Positions 1 to 12,000 of a DNA stretch of 47,034 bases are shown in pieces. The notes below the pieces were generated by a model. It saw only the letters and a program-made list of their open reading frames with translations, was not told where the DNA came from and did not search any database. A program made the position numbers and the translations under genes. Source of the DNA: Circinella minor (lineage: Eukaryota > Mucoromycota > Mucoromycetes > Mucorales > Lichtheimiaceae). The stretch spans positions 22,940 through 69,973 of the forward strand of contig JAEPRB010000207.1 in NCBI GenBank assembly GCA_016758965.1. The letters are read 5' to 3'. The stretch's first letter is position 1. Every line of letters begins with the position of its first letter.

Positions 1-644
1 ATATGGGCCTGGATTTCGTCGCTAACCTTATACATGGTCGACACTGGAAGAGCAGGATGACCAGTTGAATGCTCAATACTGACATGTACATACGCGTTGC
101 GTTTGTCAATCACGCCCGTCACTTGACCACCGCACAAATAAGTCTCCATTCTGGAGTGGATTCGCTGGCGATCATCGTTAAAAACTTGCCGTTGAACATC
201 ATAATCTTGCGAGCAGCGACAGCAAAATGAGCGAGCAAACTTCAGCGAAGGATTTGGTGTAAATTCTCGGTAGTATTTATAGCCATCCCGAGCCTCAATC
301 GCATTACAAATATGAGCCAAGATATGTTCCTCATCCATTTGAATTAATTCTTCATCAAGATGTATATATACATCAAGAGAGTACTCAATGAAAGCTCGCT
401 CTCCACGCATTGCTGTACCATTTCCAGCTTGGTCATCGTAACGAGATGGAATCAACAATAAAGCTTCTTCAAGGGTAACGAGCCAATCTTCAGGTACTGG
501 TTTATCGACATCACTATCACGACCTCGGCAAATAGCACAAGTTTTACGATCTCGCTGATTTCCCGCAAACAACTCAACATTCCGAAAAGTTTTGCATCTT
601 CTGCAGTATCTGTTATTGGTTGCGATAGCAGTTGGAGTGTCCAT
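1..644 (-). CDS. MULE-type transposase-associated protein, N-terminal part (runs off left edge)
   Basis: An open frame of 214 codons starts at the ATG at 642-644 and continues beyond base 1 with no stop. Near the N-terminus there is a CxxC...CxxC pair (CRRC and CAIC, residues about 14-40) that probably binds zinc. A middle region follows with a YKYYREF stretch and a Cys-rich CCRC segment. Next comes a CGGQVTGVID segment ending in an IEHSTGHP motif. In my memory this order matches the N-terminal part of MULE (Mutator-like) transposase proteins that are abundant in Mucoromycota and Glomeromycota, where a cysteine-Gly patch followed by H-x(4)-H precedes the DDE domain. The DDE domain itself would lie outside the window. 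No stop or frameshift is seen, so the copy may be intact. A 400-bp element with MULE-like target-site duplications lies 655 bp upstream. The family call is an inference from pattern. Confidence 0.6.
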   Translation of the reverse strand, partial: MDTPTAIATNNRYCRRCKTFRNVELFAGNQRDRKTCAICRGRDSDVDKPVPEDWLVTLEEALLLIPSRYDDQAGNGTAMRGERAFIEYSLDVYIHLDEELIQMDEEHILAHICNAIEARDGYKYYREFTPNPSLKFARSFCCRCSQDYDVQRQVFNDDRQRIHSRMETYLCGGQVTGVIDKRNAYVHVSIEHSTGHPALPVSTMYKVSDEIQAH

Positions 645-1298
645 TTTTTGATTTAAGAAGAAAATATATAAAAAAAAGTATATTTAGAAAGATTCCAAAA
701 AAAAAAAGGCTTTTTTTTATGAGTCTCTATTTTTCCTTTCGGCATCTAATTTATCCGAACAAAACTATTTTTACTTCAGATCACGTGCCCGCGTTTTTTG
801 GGAAATGCCTGGGCAGTCGTTGCCCCCCCCCTGGTATTTTGTTTCTTCCGCGAGTCGCGTAGACGCAACTCCCCCCCCCCCGCTAATATAAAGATACGTG
901 ATTAGACATATAATATATTACAGTTCCACATTATGTAAAAATCGTTTGAACCAATGTCTACAAAAAAATGTGGGAGAATTTTATGAACTTATAGTTTTTC
1001 ATTGAACATGCGATTATTTCAGCAAAGTGAACAACAATGGGGAATGTTTAGACATATTTTGTCAATAATGGTGGTTGTTGAAATGAGTATGTCATTTTTT
1101 TTTAAATCGCCATTAGCTTTCACCCACTTCGTTTCCTCTCTTGCTCTTTATCAAAGTGCCATTCTTTAACAACTTTACCATCTACGACAGGAGACATATT
1201 ATATTATGACACTTTTTGCAAGATTCTTTTTTTTTTTTTTTCATCTGCTGCTCAAAAACTCAAAAGAAAGATACGTTCCTATTGCAATACTATTGTTC
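645..1298. other. Non-coding stretch, upstream of MULE-type gene
   Basis: No convincing coding region. It contains two C homopolymers of 9-10 bases (around 824-832 and 871-880) separated by a small GC-rich palindrome (CGCGAGTCGCG, about 850-860), which is unusual in this AT-rich window and may mark a promoter or element end. The right limit carries the 9-10 base copy of the target-site duplication at 1290-1299. Confidence 0.4.
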
Positions 1299-1698
1299 GG
1301 GTGCCATAATTTTTGGGTACTTCCATTTTCGGCAATAAAAGTAGAGCAGTCAATTTTTCTGGTACAAGTAAAATGGAAGAAGTCAATGTTTGAGTCTTTT
1401 TGGGCCTTATAGCTTTACTCTTATTCTTGTTATTTTTTGCTATTAAATTTCAATATCATATAAAAATTCATAACTGATAATGCTGACTAGATTATAGGGT
1501 ATTATTATTAAGCTGAGTGAGGTGCATCATAGTACTCAAAAATAAATAAAAATCTAAAAAGAAAAAAAAAAGGTACCTTCCTTCAGGCACTTTTGGGTAC
1601 TTCTGGGCTCGTTCAGTGGCGAAGTACCCAAATTTCAGTCGCTAAGTACCCAAAAATCCAAATAAGGAAGGTTTACTACCCAAAAATTTAGTGCACCC
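1299..1698. mobile_element. MITE-like non-autonomous element, probably MULE type
   Basis: The ends are imperfect inverted repeats: the left end begins GGGTGC and continues into AATTTTTGGGTA by 1319; the right end, read on the other strand from 1698, begins GGGTGC and reaches AATTTTTGGGTA too. The flanks carry a direct repeat CTATTGTTC(G) at 1290-1298/1299 and 1699-1707/1708. A 9-10 base duplication is typical of Mutator-like elements. Inside, TTTGGGTACTT or its complement recurs near 1313, 1592, 1621 and 1643, and a second inverted pair (ACCTTCCTT 1575-1583, AAGGAAGGT 1664-1672) nests inside the right half. There is no coding capacity. The duplication and inverted ends are seen directly; the MULE assignment is inference. 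Confidence 0.65.
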
Positions 1699-2828
1699 CT
1701 ATTGTTCGACGGAATCAATATAATCATGTAGTCATTATTCATGCTGTTAGTGTATTCTTCTTAGTTCATAAGCCGGATAATTGTAGTATTCACTGAGGAC
1801 ACTTATGGATTGATAACAAAAAGTGTTTTTATTATACAAAAGCACTCAAGATTCAATAATAGAGTCGCATGGTCATGTTCAATCAGCATTAATTCATATT
1901 CATTACATATTTGACATTTAAATAATAAAAAATAGTGGATGTTGAAACTGTTACTGTGGTAAGAGTTTTTGATGAAATTTACGAAAAAGATAATGAGGAT
2001 GGGGAAAAACATATTTCTTGAGATTGTCAACATTTGCTTAAACCATGCTACGATGGTCACATGCTAAAAAAATAATAATCTTATCTTAAACATGTTTATG
2101 CAGATCATTTTTCAGTATACCACATTTCTACTACTTGTGATAAGGGAGGGACATCTAAATTATGTAACCATGTTAAAGTAACAAGAATTCAAGGTAGTAA
2201 CAAGAATTCAAGGTAGTAACAAGAATTCAAGGTAGTAACAACAACAAAATCATATTATTACCATATTACAATAGAGAACATACATTTTATATTTAACAAC
2301 TTCCATTATAAAGAGAGTATATTTGTACCACGCTTAAAAAGATTTTTTCAATTGGTGTGATGTAATGTTTAAATTGTTATACTGCATTCCTTTATTTCAA
2401 GTTAATTTTCCTTTTAAATAATCTTGTTCATTTTCTTATTAGATAGAAGGAATATTATTGTCTGCTTTTTATTTTATTTTAATGTATTGATATATATGAA
2501 GATGAATTGAGGAGATTATTCTCATCATTATGTAATAATAGTTAAGGTTCTAGTTATTGAATAGTAATTGATGGTATCTATAATATGTTGGCCATGAAGT
2601 AGATACAAATATAGATGATAATAATCTACATATATATAGAATATACTTCAATCCAAATGCTTATCTTTGACTTTGGTAATAGATAAATGAATATGCATTC
2701 TACAAGTAATTATTTTATGGCTGTCACAACATATGCAGAATTAAGATCGGCGCATTCTTCTTTTCTTTTTGTGTGTTCCCTTTTACTTATATAAATATAA
2801 AAAAACACTTTGTAGTTTCCACTTTTTG
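1699..2828. other. Non-coding stretch between MITE and PIG-H gene
   Basis: AT-rich sequence with stops in all frames at short intervals. Apart from the short tandem array at 2178-2234, I see nothing recognisable. Confidence 0.4.
2178..2234. repeat. Tandem repeat, 3 x 19 bp
   Basis: Three perfect head-to-tail copies of a 19-base unit (GTAACAAGAATTCAAGGTA) at 2178-2196, 2197-2215 and 2216-2234, followed by a partial fourth (GTAACAA). Each unit begins with GTAAC, the same pentamer that recurs in the arrays around the gene at 33414-34442. Confidence 0.9.
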
Positions 2829-3736
2829 ATGGGTAAAGAGTTCTCTCTTGTCACTTTATTTTACTACTTTTTTTTTCAAATTAACAATTTATATATTATT
2901 ATAGAAGACACAAGTTATACGATTGGTAATTTGACATGTCGTGTCTTACCTGGTCAAGCCCGTGAATATACATGTCATGCTAACACACCTACAATTAGTA
3001 TCTTGGATATTTTATATACGATGTTGACCGTCATTATTTATTGGCTCGTGGTAATATATAAAGAAAAGAAAAATAAAAGAGGGGAAGAGAAAGAATTATT
3101 GTTTTTTTTTTTTTTTTTTTTTTGTAATAATCTTTCAAAACTCGATTCATAACTTTCTTTGTAGCCGTTACCAAAAATAAGTTGGATAGACTACTTTTAC
3201 GCGACAAAGATACCTAAAAATGATTATTATTATATTCTTTGTGTGATATTAATATGGTTATGGTTAAAAAGTCATACTGTTAAAGAAGGTATATATATAT
3301 ATGAAGGAGATGGGTTCGTTTAGCCGGTAAAAAAAAAAGAAAAAGGTATTAAGTTGTACAGAAAGTATTCTTGCTATGAAAGAAATAGGTATTCAAGTAC
3401 GGACAGTATATTGGGGTGGTAAAAGTGTTTCCAAATTCATTGATCAACATAAAATCGATGATATTATTATCAATGAAGGAATCACTATGTGGCAAATTAA
3501 ATCCTATATGGCCATTTTAGTAAAAAATCAAGATCATATGGTAGTCGTTTTTGAGGTATTTAGTTTTTTTATAAGAAAAATGAGAGTGATGCAGATATAT
3601 AGCCAAGATATAGTTAACCAATTATGTGTATATATAGCATTTATTGCCTAGACTACGTCCAGTCTTATTGGATGTGTATTGGGGTACGCGGGCCGTCATC
3701 TTTCCACATCAAACCCAACTTTTGAATGATGATTGA
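2829..3736 (+). CDS. GPI15: PIG-H / Gpi15, subunit of GPI-GlcNAc transferase
   Basis: Small subunit of the ER complex that adds GlcNAc to phosphatidylinositol, the first step of GPI anchor synthesis. My exon model is 2829-2832, 2905-3050, 3165-3288, 3362-3555 and 3638-3736, giving 188 aa, the same size as I recall for human PIG-H. The PIG-H domain is clear in the last three exons: EESILAMKEIGIQV, then GGKSVSKFI, DIIINEGI, an aliphatic strand ending VVVFE, then LPRLRPVLLDVYWG. Two hydrophobic stretches (ISILDILYTMLTVIIYW and ILCVILIWLW) precede it and fit the membrane hairpin of the family. The weak point is the 4-base first exon (ATG plus G): it gives a consensus donor GTAAAG and a good reading frame, but another upstream exon is possible. 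The gene converges on LST8 with about 225 bp between stops. Confidence 0.85.
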
Positions 3737-3961
3737 TAGAGAACAAGAAATATATACATGTATATATAACACTATTGTACTATTACATGAACTCCTCTCT
3801 CTTTTTTTTTGTAATGTTAATGTGTATATATGATGCAACAAAATTATATTGGAATAGGTGGTGGTAATTTGTATGGTGTGTTTGGAAAAAAAAAAAGAGG
3901 AGAAACGAATAATGACGATGAAGTATATATAATAGTAGTGATGGGTAATAGTGATAGAACT

Positions 3962-5669
3962 TTATGGATAACCAATCGAAAGATCATTTAATGCTACACA
4001 TACAGCAGCTTTATGATGTCCATTATATTGTCGAATTGTTTCACCTTGTCCAAGTTCCCATAATCGTGAAACATGATCCGATGAAGCTATTATTATCATT
4101 ATCATAATTATTATCAAGTTATTTCAGTATGTAATTATTCGCAAATATATTTATAACATCATGTAAAGACATGTATATATTTACCTGTAACTAAATAGGC
4201 AGAGTCTGCTGAAAACGCACAATCCCATACCCATCGTTGATGACCTGTTAATGTCAATACCAGTTTAAAATCCTCTTCTGTACTCCATATTTTAACAGTT
4301 TTATCAGCTGAACATGTTGCCAACAACCTAAGAATTTTAAAGAAATGATATATTAAACAAATTTTATTTCTGTTAACGTGGTGGATGTAAATTATGCAGA
4401 ATAAGTGTAGAGCAAAATAAAATAAAATACATTACTTTGTATCAGGACTTAATAAACAACGTAATATATAATCATTATGTGCAGTGAACTTGGTTATTGG
4501 TACAATCTCTGGATTATCTGATGATGTATTCGACATTCGCCACACATAAACTCGTCCCTAATTTTTTTTTTTCAGCAAAAAAAAAAAAGAAATGCATGAA
4601 TTATTCTTTTTCTCTTTCAAACGCATTATAAGAATAACAAAAAAATGTACCTTATTATTTGCAGCCACCATCATGGAACCATCTGATGCTACACTTACTG
4701 ATCGCATAGCAACACCTTCTTCTGGTACCTTTTTGTTTTTTTACATCATATTTCAACATTAGTTTTCTGTTCTTTATCAACTCAGATCTTAAAGAGAGAA
4801 AGAGAGAGAGAGAGTTTACCAGTTCATGTGTACATGAATGTGCAGCAAGGTCCCATATTTTAACACTACCATTTTGATCGCACGTTACTAATTCACCTTG
4901 ATTTGCATGCATAACTGCGTCATTGATAGGTGCTCCGTTTCCAAAATTTCGTGTTAATACCGGTGGATTACGACCCGAACTAAAAAAAAAAAATGCGTAA
5001 GTGAAGTTTATTTTACAAAAGATGGTAAAACTTTCTTTTTTTTTTTTTTCTGGTGCTTACCGGGTATCCCAAATTTTTAAATGACCATCTTCACTTGCAG
5101 TAAACATCCAACGTCCTTCACCATGGAAACCTGTTGCTGTAATATTACCCGTATGATCTCCAAATACAACAAACTATAAATCATATACTTATTATTATTG
5201 TTCCTACACTAACATTTCTTTCCATTTTCCTATTTTTCCTTTTATATATAAATACTCACAGGATTTTCATTGGGGTTATTGATATCATATAATCGAACAG
5301 AATGGTTCCCTGTAAAAGTATCCAAATTCATTCATGTTATAAACTACAAAAACATATGTATCCTTTTTACTTTCTCGTTCTCTCGTTTCACTTTTCTTAC
5401 CTGCAGCAGCAAGTATTGTTTTATCAGGGGAAATACATAATCGATTCACTTGCTGTTTGTTTGTTTTTTCAACGTAAAAAAAAAAAAAAAATTAATTCCC
5501 AAAAAAAAGTTACGCTTAAATGTATATTAAATAATGAAACTTATACATTACTGAATCAGGATGTTTAATTGTACGTGAACAAATACCACTAAGGGCTTCC
5601 CAAAATCGAATGGTATTATCATAACCAGCTGTCACTAAAATAACGGAATGGCTATCGTTTTGTAATGGC

Positions 5670-5703
<34 letters not shown>

Positions 5704-5866
5704 GCGGCTGCTGCTGCTGCTGAGAAGATTGCTGTTGAGTTTGCTGTTGCTGTTGTTGTTGTTGGTGTTGTTGTAACTGAGCATAATATTGTTGCTGTTG
5801 CTGTTGCTCTTGGTCTTGTTGTTGAAGTTGTTCTGATTCATAATCATCACCTTCACCTTGCCCCAT
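3962..5866 (-). CDS. LST8: LST8 / GbetaL, WD40 subunit of TOR complexes, with poly-Q N-terminus
   Basis: Seven-bladed WD40 protein that binds the TOR kinase domain in TORC1 and TORC2. Nine exons: 5866-5552, 5452-5401, 5309-5260, 5173-5061, 4979-4820, 4728-4651, 4557-4436, 4327-4185 and 4086-3962, all with GT-AG borders, giving 385 aa. Family-specific strings include [51 protein letters not shown] and [12 protein letters not shown]. The family is normally about 300-325 aa. The excess is an N-terminal extension of about 75 residues, acidic at first ([10 protein letters not shown]) and then almost pure Gln encoded by mixed CAA/CAG. Because it lies in the same exon and frame as the first blade and contains the only upstream ATG, I take it as real. 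Confidence 0.95.
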
Positions 5867-6799
5867 GATTGGAAAATAATACTAGTTACAACAGAAAGTC
5901 AAAAGAAAAAAAAGAATTGATTCGAATAAGTGCGGAGTAAGTAAAGCCTCAAGCGCATTATGTATTTTAGTTGTCTATTACCATAACTAAATGACATATT
6001 TTTAAAGGAGCTAGCAATTTAAAAAGTATTCCTGTGATATCTCGTTGAATTATGGATCATACAAAGATTTACTCGATATACAATCATAACATAGTCTTTA
6101 GTTGCGATAAGTAACCCTCGGTATCATTAACTTGATTCTTCTTTTATCTTTTAGCTTACTCAAGTTTTAGTTTATAGCTCTTTATATAATTTCTCTAATT
6201 CCTTACTCGACGATAGCTCTCACACCTTGAATTAATTATATCATGTATACATATACAAATACGTAGAGCGATTATTTTATACTTATTTTTATGTGAGAAC
6301 TCTAGATAGTATAATATAGGCTCATTAACTTTTCACCGAAATATTTATAAATGTTTGTTATGAGTGTCTATCCTATCTATTTCAACAAGTCTTTTTAATT
6401 TTATTTTTATAGTCATTGGATCGGGTCGTCATTTCTATATATTTATTAAAACCAAAATACAAATAGAGCAACGGGTTCAAAAAAAGAAACCCGTCTTTTT
6501 TTGATAACATATGATTGATTGAGCACGAAAAAAAAAAAAAGCGTTGTAAAAGTGTATGGTGCATTTACGTTTATATATATTTAATCCCAATTAATTTGTG
6601 ATTGGATCAGCTTCACTTAGCGTTGAAAAATTTATAAAAAACCGACTCAATAGAAAAAAAAAACCTTTCTCTTTTTTTTTTTTTAATCAATAACTCTTTT
6701 TCTTCTTTTATAAAAAAAAAACCTAAACTCCCTGCAAGTTTTCCTTAGCCATCTTTAACGAATAGCAGGAACTTAAAAAAAGAAGAACCAACAATTTAC
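5867..6799. other. Divergent promoter region between LST8 and BZW
   Basis: About 930 bp shared by two genes that point away from each other. AT-rich with A/T homopolymers; no further gene, repeat or RNA recognised. Confidence 0.5.
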
Positions 6800-8700
6800 A
6801 TGAATTCTACCCAATCTACGGCTACAACCAATACTAAACCTGCTTTGCATGGTGTCAAAATAAAGCAAAGAAAAGTAAAGTTATTTTTAGTTATTTTTTT
6901 AAAGAGAAAAAAAAGGGCGATGAAATAATAATAGTAGTAAAAAAAGAAAAAGAATACAGAATAGAGACAAGGAAGAGGCTTATTACATTTTACTAAAAAA
7001 AAATATTGCTTGCTCTCTTTTACCTTTTTTTTTTTTATTAGGGTGTTCAAAAAGCAACAGCCAAGCACGAACCTGAAGGTAAGAAAAAGATGAAAAGAAA
7101 AAAAGAGAGATTTATGACAGTCCAACATGATAGTTTATTTATTTACTTTTTTTTTTTTCTCTTTATTTTATTTTTTTTATTTTTTTTATTTTTTTTTTTA
7201 CATTAGTATTCAGGGATCAATTATTGCAACAATTGAATACTGTCGAAAAAAATAACTTTGACGAAATCTCGGCCAAACTTGACGTCGCCGGAAACACTTT
7301 AGAATATCGTAAATACGCTGAGACTCTTTTTGAAGTTCTTATTATAGGTGGTATTGTTGGTAAGTTTTACTAGTTATTTTCAAAAAATAAGGGTTTAATT
7401 TGTATGGAGAGAAGCAAAGAAGGAGGGAAAAAGGAGGTGTCTGTATCTATATATTTTACATTTCTCTAATAAAATGTATAATTTATTTTAGAACCTGGAG
7501 GTATTATTGATGATAGCGCTGAACGCAGTTCATTCAGTATCTTTTCTGCCGCTGAAGATGCAGATATCATCAAACAACACGTTAATGTGCTTAATAAGCT
7601 CATTCGCCGATACAAGTACTTGCAACGGTCACTTGAAGATACCCTCAAGCATGTTTTGCAATTTATTAACAAGTGGCAATCAACTGAAACTAGCAAGCTT
7701 GCTATGGCAACCGGTTACATCATTACGAGTCAGCTTACGAGCGTCTCCGTCTTAAAGGTCTTGTTAAAGGATTACTTGGTTAAAGATGGTGCTTCGTTAG
7801 AGTTTGCAACCAATGTGTTCCGAACCATCCTTAGCGAACAATCTATTGACCAATTTGGCAAGATGCTCATTAGTTCCGGTATGGATTCCAAGCTGATCGA
7901 TTTGTTCCCTCCAAACAAACGTGAGGAGGATTGTCTTGCTCGTCATTTCGAGGCTGAAGATATGAAACAACTCGTTGGTTTCCATCAAAAGAATCTTAAA
8001 GATTCAGTTAAGGGAGAGTTTTTGGTCAAGCTCAAGGACATGATGTCCGAAGAATCCAAGTCTACTGAGGTTTGTATTTTTCTTTTTTAACTGGAGGAAT
8101 AGGAGTTGGATTATAAAAAAAAAAAAAGATCTTCAGTATCTTTTTTTTTTTTACTCATACTTATTTATCTATTTAATACTATTTAGGTGGTGACATATGT
8201 TAAACAAATTATGAAAGAAAATGGTTTGGATGAACCTGAAGTTATCCAAATTGTTTGGTTATCAGTCATTGGTACCGTTGATTTGATTAATGCTAGACCT
8301 GATCAAGTAGAAATTCAAGCTTTGCGCGCCATTAAGGTAATTTTTTTATTTTTTGCATAAACAACTATCCTAAATAAAGGGAAAGTAAATTAATTTTATG
8401 ATATATATTTAGGCCTGGGCTACAGTTTTGGAAGCATTCACATCTTCTCCAAAAACTGAAGTTGTACTTTTGCAAAGAGTTCAAATCACTTGTTATGAAG
8501 ATGCAAAATTAACAAAGTTTTTCCGTCAAATTGTTCAAGTCTTGTATCAACATGACGTATTGTCGGACAATGCAATTATCTTTTGGGCTGATAAAGCTCA
8601 TAAGCCTCAAGGAAAGACTGTCTTTTTGAAGCAAATGGAACCATTTGTTAAGTGGTTACGTGAAAATGAAGATAGTAGTGAAGAAGAAGACGATGATTAA
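6800..8700 (+). CDS. BZW1/BZW2 (5MP) family translation regulator
   Basis: Homologue of eIF5-mimic proteins, which compete with eIF5 for eIF2 and eIF3 and so tune start-codon choice and reinitiation in the cytoplasm. Six exons: 6800-6874, 7042-7078, 7207-7359, 7492-8069, 8187-8336 and 8413-8700, giving 426 aa, close to the 419 of human BZW1. The N-terminus KPALHGVKIKQRK matches the basic start of the family; VFRDQLLQQL and GNTLEYRKYAETLFEVLIIGG follow. The last two exons form the W2/eIF5C domain of stacked helices, with VVLLQRVQITCYED, VLYQHDVLSDNAIIFWADK and the acidic-aromatic tail FVKWLRENEDSSEEEDDD, which in W2 domains contacts eIF2-beta. Budding yeast has no 5MP gene, so this supports a non-ascomycete source. 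It converges on CYC8. Confidence 0.92.
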
Positions 8701-9049
8701 AAAAAAAAGAAGAATTATGTTTAATACATCAATAAATTTTCGATTTTACTATTTTTTTTTTTTGTGTATATATTTTATATAATTTTTAAAATTTCTTTAA
8801 TTTTTTTTTTTTAAAAAACTTTGTTTTTTTGAACAAGTGAAAAAAAAAAAAAAAGCAAAGAAGGGACAAAACAAATGTTGTCTTTATGAAATGAACTATA
8901 GGTAAAAAAAAAAACTTAGTTTTTTTTTTATCTTTTTAAAAAAACTATGGGAAAAAAAAGTATATAAAAAAGAAATATAGAAGAAAAAAGTATGTGTGTG
9001 TGTGTTAAGAAAACTAAAAGAAAAAGAAATTAAAAAAAAAAAAATGCTA
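8701..9049. other. Convergent 3' region between BZW and CYC8
   Basis: Very A/T-rich, with runs such as AAAAAAAAAA and TTTTTTTTT on both strands and a (TG)n stretch near 8995-9004. It holds only likely 3' ends of the two converging transcripts. Confidence 0.5.
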
Positions 9050-12000
9050 TCATGCTTTAGGACTTGGTGTTTTGTCAGTAACTTCGCCTTCTTCCTTTGT
9101 ATCATCAGCGGGTAGCATAGGTTCATCCTTATCTACTTCTGTTGATTTTTCTTCTGTTGATGATGATTTACCAATAGGTGATGGTGATGATGGCTTTGGT
9201 GATGTAGCAGTAGTAGTAGGTGTTGAAGCTTCTTGTTTTGATTCATCCAATTTTTTGGATGTCTCCTCTTGTTTTTTACCTTCTTCAGGATCTGCAGGTC
9301 TCGGTCGCTTACTTTCTTGTTCTTCTTTTTCATCTTCCAGTGCACGTTTTTGATTGATATTGGTACCATTATTATTATTACTATTACTAGTGTTACTACT
9401 AATATTATTATTACTATTATTGTTATCTTGTGCTGATGGTTGTGAAGTACGTTCTCGCTCTCCCTGTTGCTGCTCCTCAGATTTCTCTACTTGCTTTTTT
9501 GGAGATACTTGCTGAGGAGGTTCTTGTTGTTGTGGTTCTTGTGATGAAGATGATTGTTGTTGTTGTTGGCCTCCTCCACCCATACTTAATAAAGTGTTTG
9601 CAGCACTTTCATCATAATCTTCATCAACTCTTCGAGTAGCTGGTTCCTTTGATGGTTCAGAAGCAGCATTACCAGCTGCTGATACAACAGTGCTAGAAGA
9701 TTCCTTTCGTTGTTCTTCTAATGATCGTTGAGGTTGCTCTTGCTCGCGCTTTTCTTCTTGATGTACTAATGATTGTTGTTCCGTTTGTGGTTGTGGTGAT
9801 ACAGGACGTTTTTCTTGTTCTTTAGTTTCTTCATTTACTCTTGGTAATTCATTATTATTAGTAGTAGATGCTGACATTGGTACATCACGAGATGTTTCTT
9901 CTTGTGGTGGTGGAGCTGGTACTGGCACCTGTGAAGAAGGTGGGGGAGATCGAACTTGATGACGCGATGGAGCTTCCTGATGATGATGATATTGTTGTTG
10001 GTGCTGATGATGTGGAGATTGTTGAGGTTGTGTTGGTGGTGGTGGTGGAAGCGATGGCGCCTGTTGTTGATGGTGATGATGACGTGGACGATGTTCATCA
10101 TGTTCCAATCCCTTATCAGCAATAGGAGGGATACTATTATTAGTAGTAGGTGTATGAGGTGCTGCTGGACGATATAATCGTGGAGACTCATTTTCTTGTT
10201 TCACTGGTGGTGTATGATGTTGCACAGGTGATGCATGTTGTGGGGGAGGTGGTAATTGTTCTCCAGGATAATCTCTACGACCATAAGGTGATTGACTCGA
10301 TGGTCTAGGAGCATGACGATTATTACTATCTTCGCGACCAATAGGTGATCGTGGCATGGGTGGTGGTGGATGCTGTTGATGAAGTTCTTCGCGATGAGAT
10401 ACATGAGGTGAAGCATGTGTACTATGTGGAGAATGCTGCGATGGTTGTTGTACCTCTTGATGATGGTGATGTGGCGATTGCCACATACCACGTGGTTGAA
10501 GTGAAGAAGATGAAGACGAAGTTGTTGCTGGACGTCCATTGCTATCAGCATGTTCATGCTTCATATAGGGCGAATGACGTACAGATGCATGATCGGCTTG
10601 TGGGCTTGGTTGATAAGGTGCCGATGTAGGTGGAGGTGGTGGGGGTGGCGTTTGACGTGCTCCAGTGCGTGCATCTTCGGGAATAATTGGATTCATTTGA
10701 GAGCGATCAGAAGGTGTAGGTGCTTGACCACCACCAATACCAGGAATACGAACATCTTCACGTTGTACAGGTTGCTGACTTCCTGAAGAAGGATATTGTG
10801 AATGAAGGCCAGAAGGACGACGATCAGCAGGTTGACCACCTAAAGCAGGAAGATCGCGTCCTCCTTGAGCGTTACCGTTTTCGTGTGTTGGCATGTTATT
10901 TGCAGGTAATAATGGTGTGGATGCACGTTCTTCGCCAGGACGAACAGCGCCACCACTAGCTGGTGTACCAGGAGCGGGAGCAGCACCGCTTCCGCTACCG
11001 CTAGTACTGTAAGCGGACATGCTAGATAAAGATGGTCCGGGAGCCGACTAGTGTTGTACAATAAACTCGATTAATATCAATTATTACCCACTTTCTGTAT
11101 TTGTTCATCCTCCCTGTCTTTCTATCTTCCAAAAAAAAAAAAACTTTTTTTTTCCCAGCTTTAAATCCTAAATCACGTTTTAACATTCGTTATTCACTGC
11201 TCTTCGTACCTGACTGTATGGAGCACCATTTAGTGGTTGCGCACCTGGACCAGTTTGATATTGATTTGGATTACTTACATCACGAGGAGCTGGTGCACTG
11301 CCCGCACTAAACCATACCCAAAATAATCCTTATTAGTTATTATCTACATTGTATAAAAAAAAAATAAAGAGAAAATGACTTACACTTGAGAAGATTGGAC
11401 GGATTGCGATTTACGTAATAATTCCAAACGTTGTTTAATATGTGGATTAGAAGGATCCAATTCTGCTGCGCGTTGATATGCATCCAGTGCATCTTGTACT
11501 TGATTATTACATGATTCGTACAAAGTACCAAGATCGTACCATACTTCACTAATGTAAGGGTTAAGTCGAATTGCCCGACTATAAGCATCCAATGCGTCGC
11601 GATACTATTATATTATAATAATAAAATATTTAAGATGAGTTAGATCAATACTATAATTTCCATTAAAACTCTCTTCAGAACCAGAAAAAATCGTTATATT
11701 TGTCAAAATAAACAAAAACAAATTTTTCATTTTTCTTTTTTGTTACCCATCCTTTAAAATGATAATCCTATCCGCAATTTCTTACCTGATTGATTTGATA
11801 ATAAAGAACACCAATAGAACACCAAAATGTAGGATTACGCGCGTCACGATAAACTGCTTGTTGATAAGCTTCATAGGCCTTATTATAATTTTGTTCTGCC
11901 ATGTAACATCGACCCAAAAGATACCATGATTGGGCATCGTTGCTGTCTGATTTTAATGAACGTGTCAAGTATTGAATGGCCAATGTTTGATTGCAGAATG

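Noticed and set aside
5635..5868. Open frames on both strands over the LST8 Gln tract (poly-Val/Ala and poly-Asn)
   Set aside because: They are other-frame readings of the trinucleotide repeat; only the Gln frame joins the WD40 exons.
7587..7755. Second frame inside the BZW exon 4
   Set aside because: Overlaps a well conserved exon in another frame and has no features of its own.
9072..10959. Several plus-strand and second minus-frame open frames across the last CYC8 exon
   Set aside because: Low-complexity by-products of the Gln/His/Pro-rich repeat codons; the 665-codon CYC8 frame explains them.
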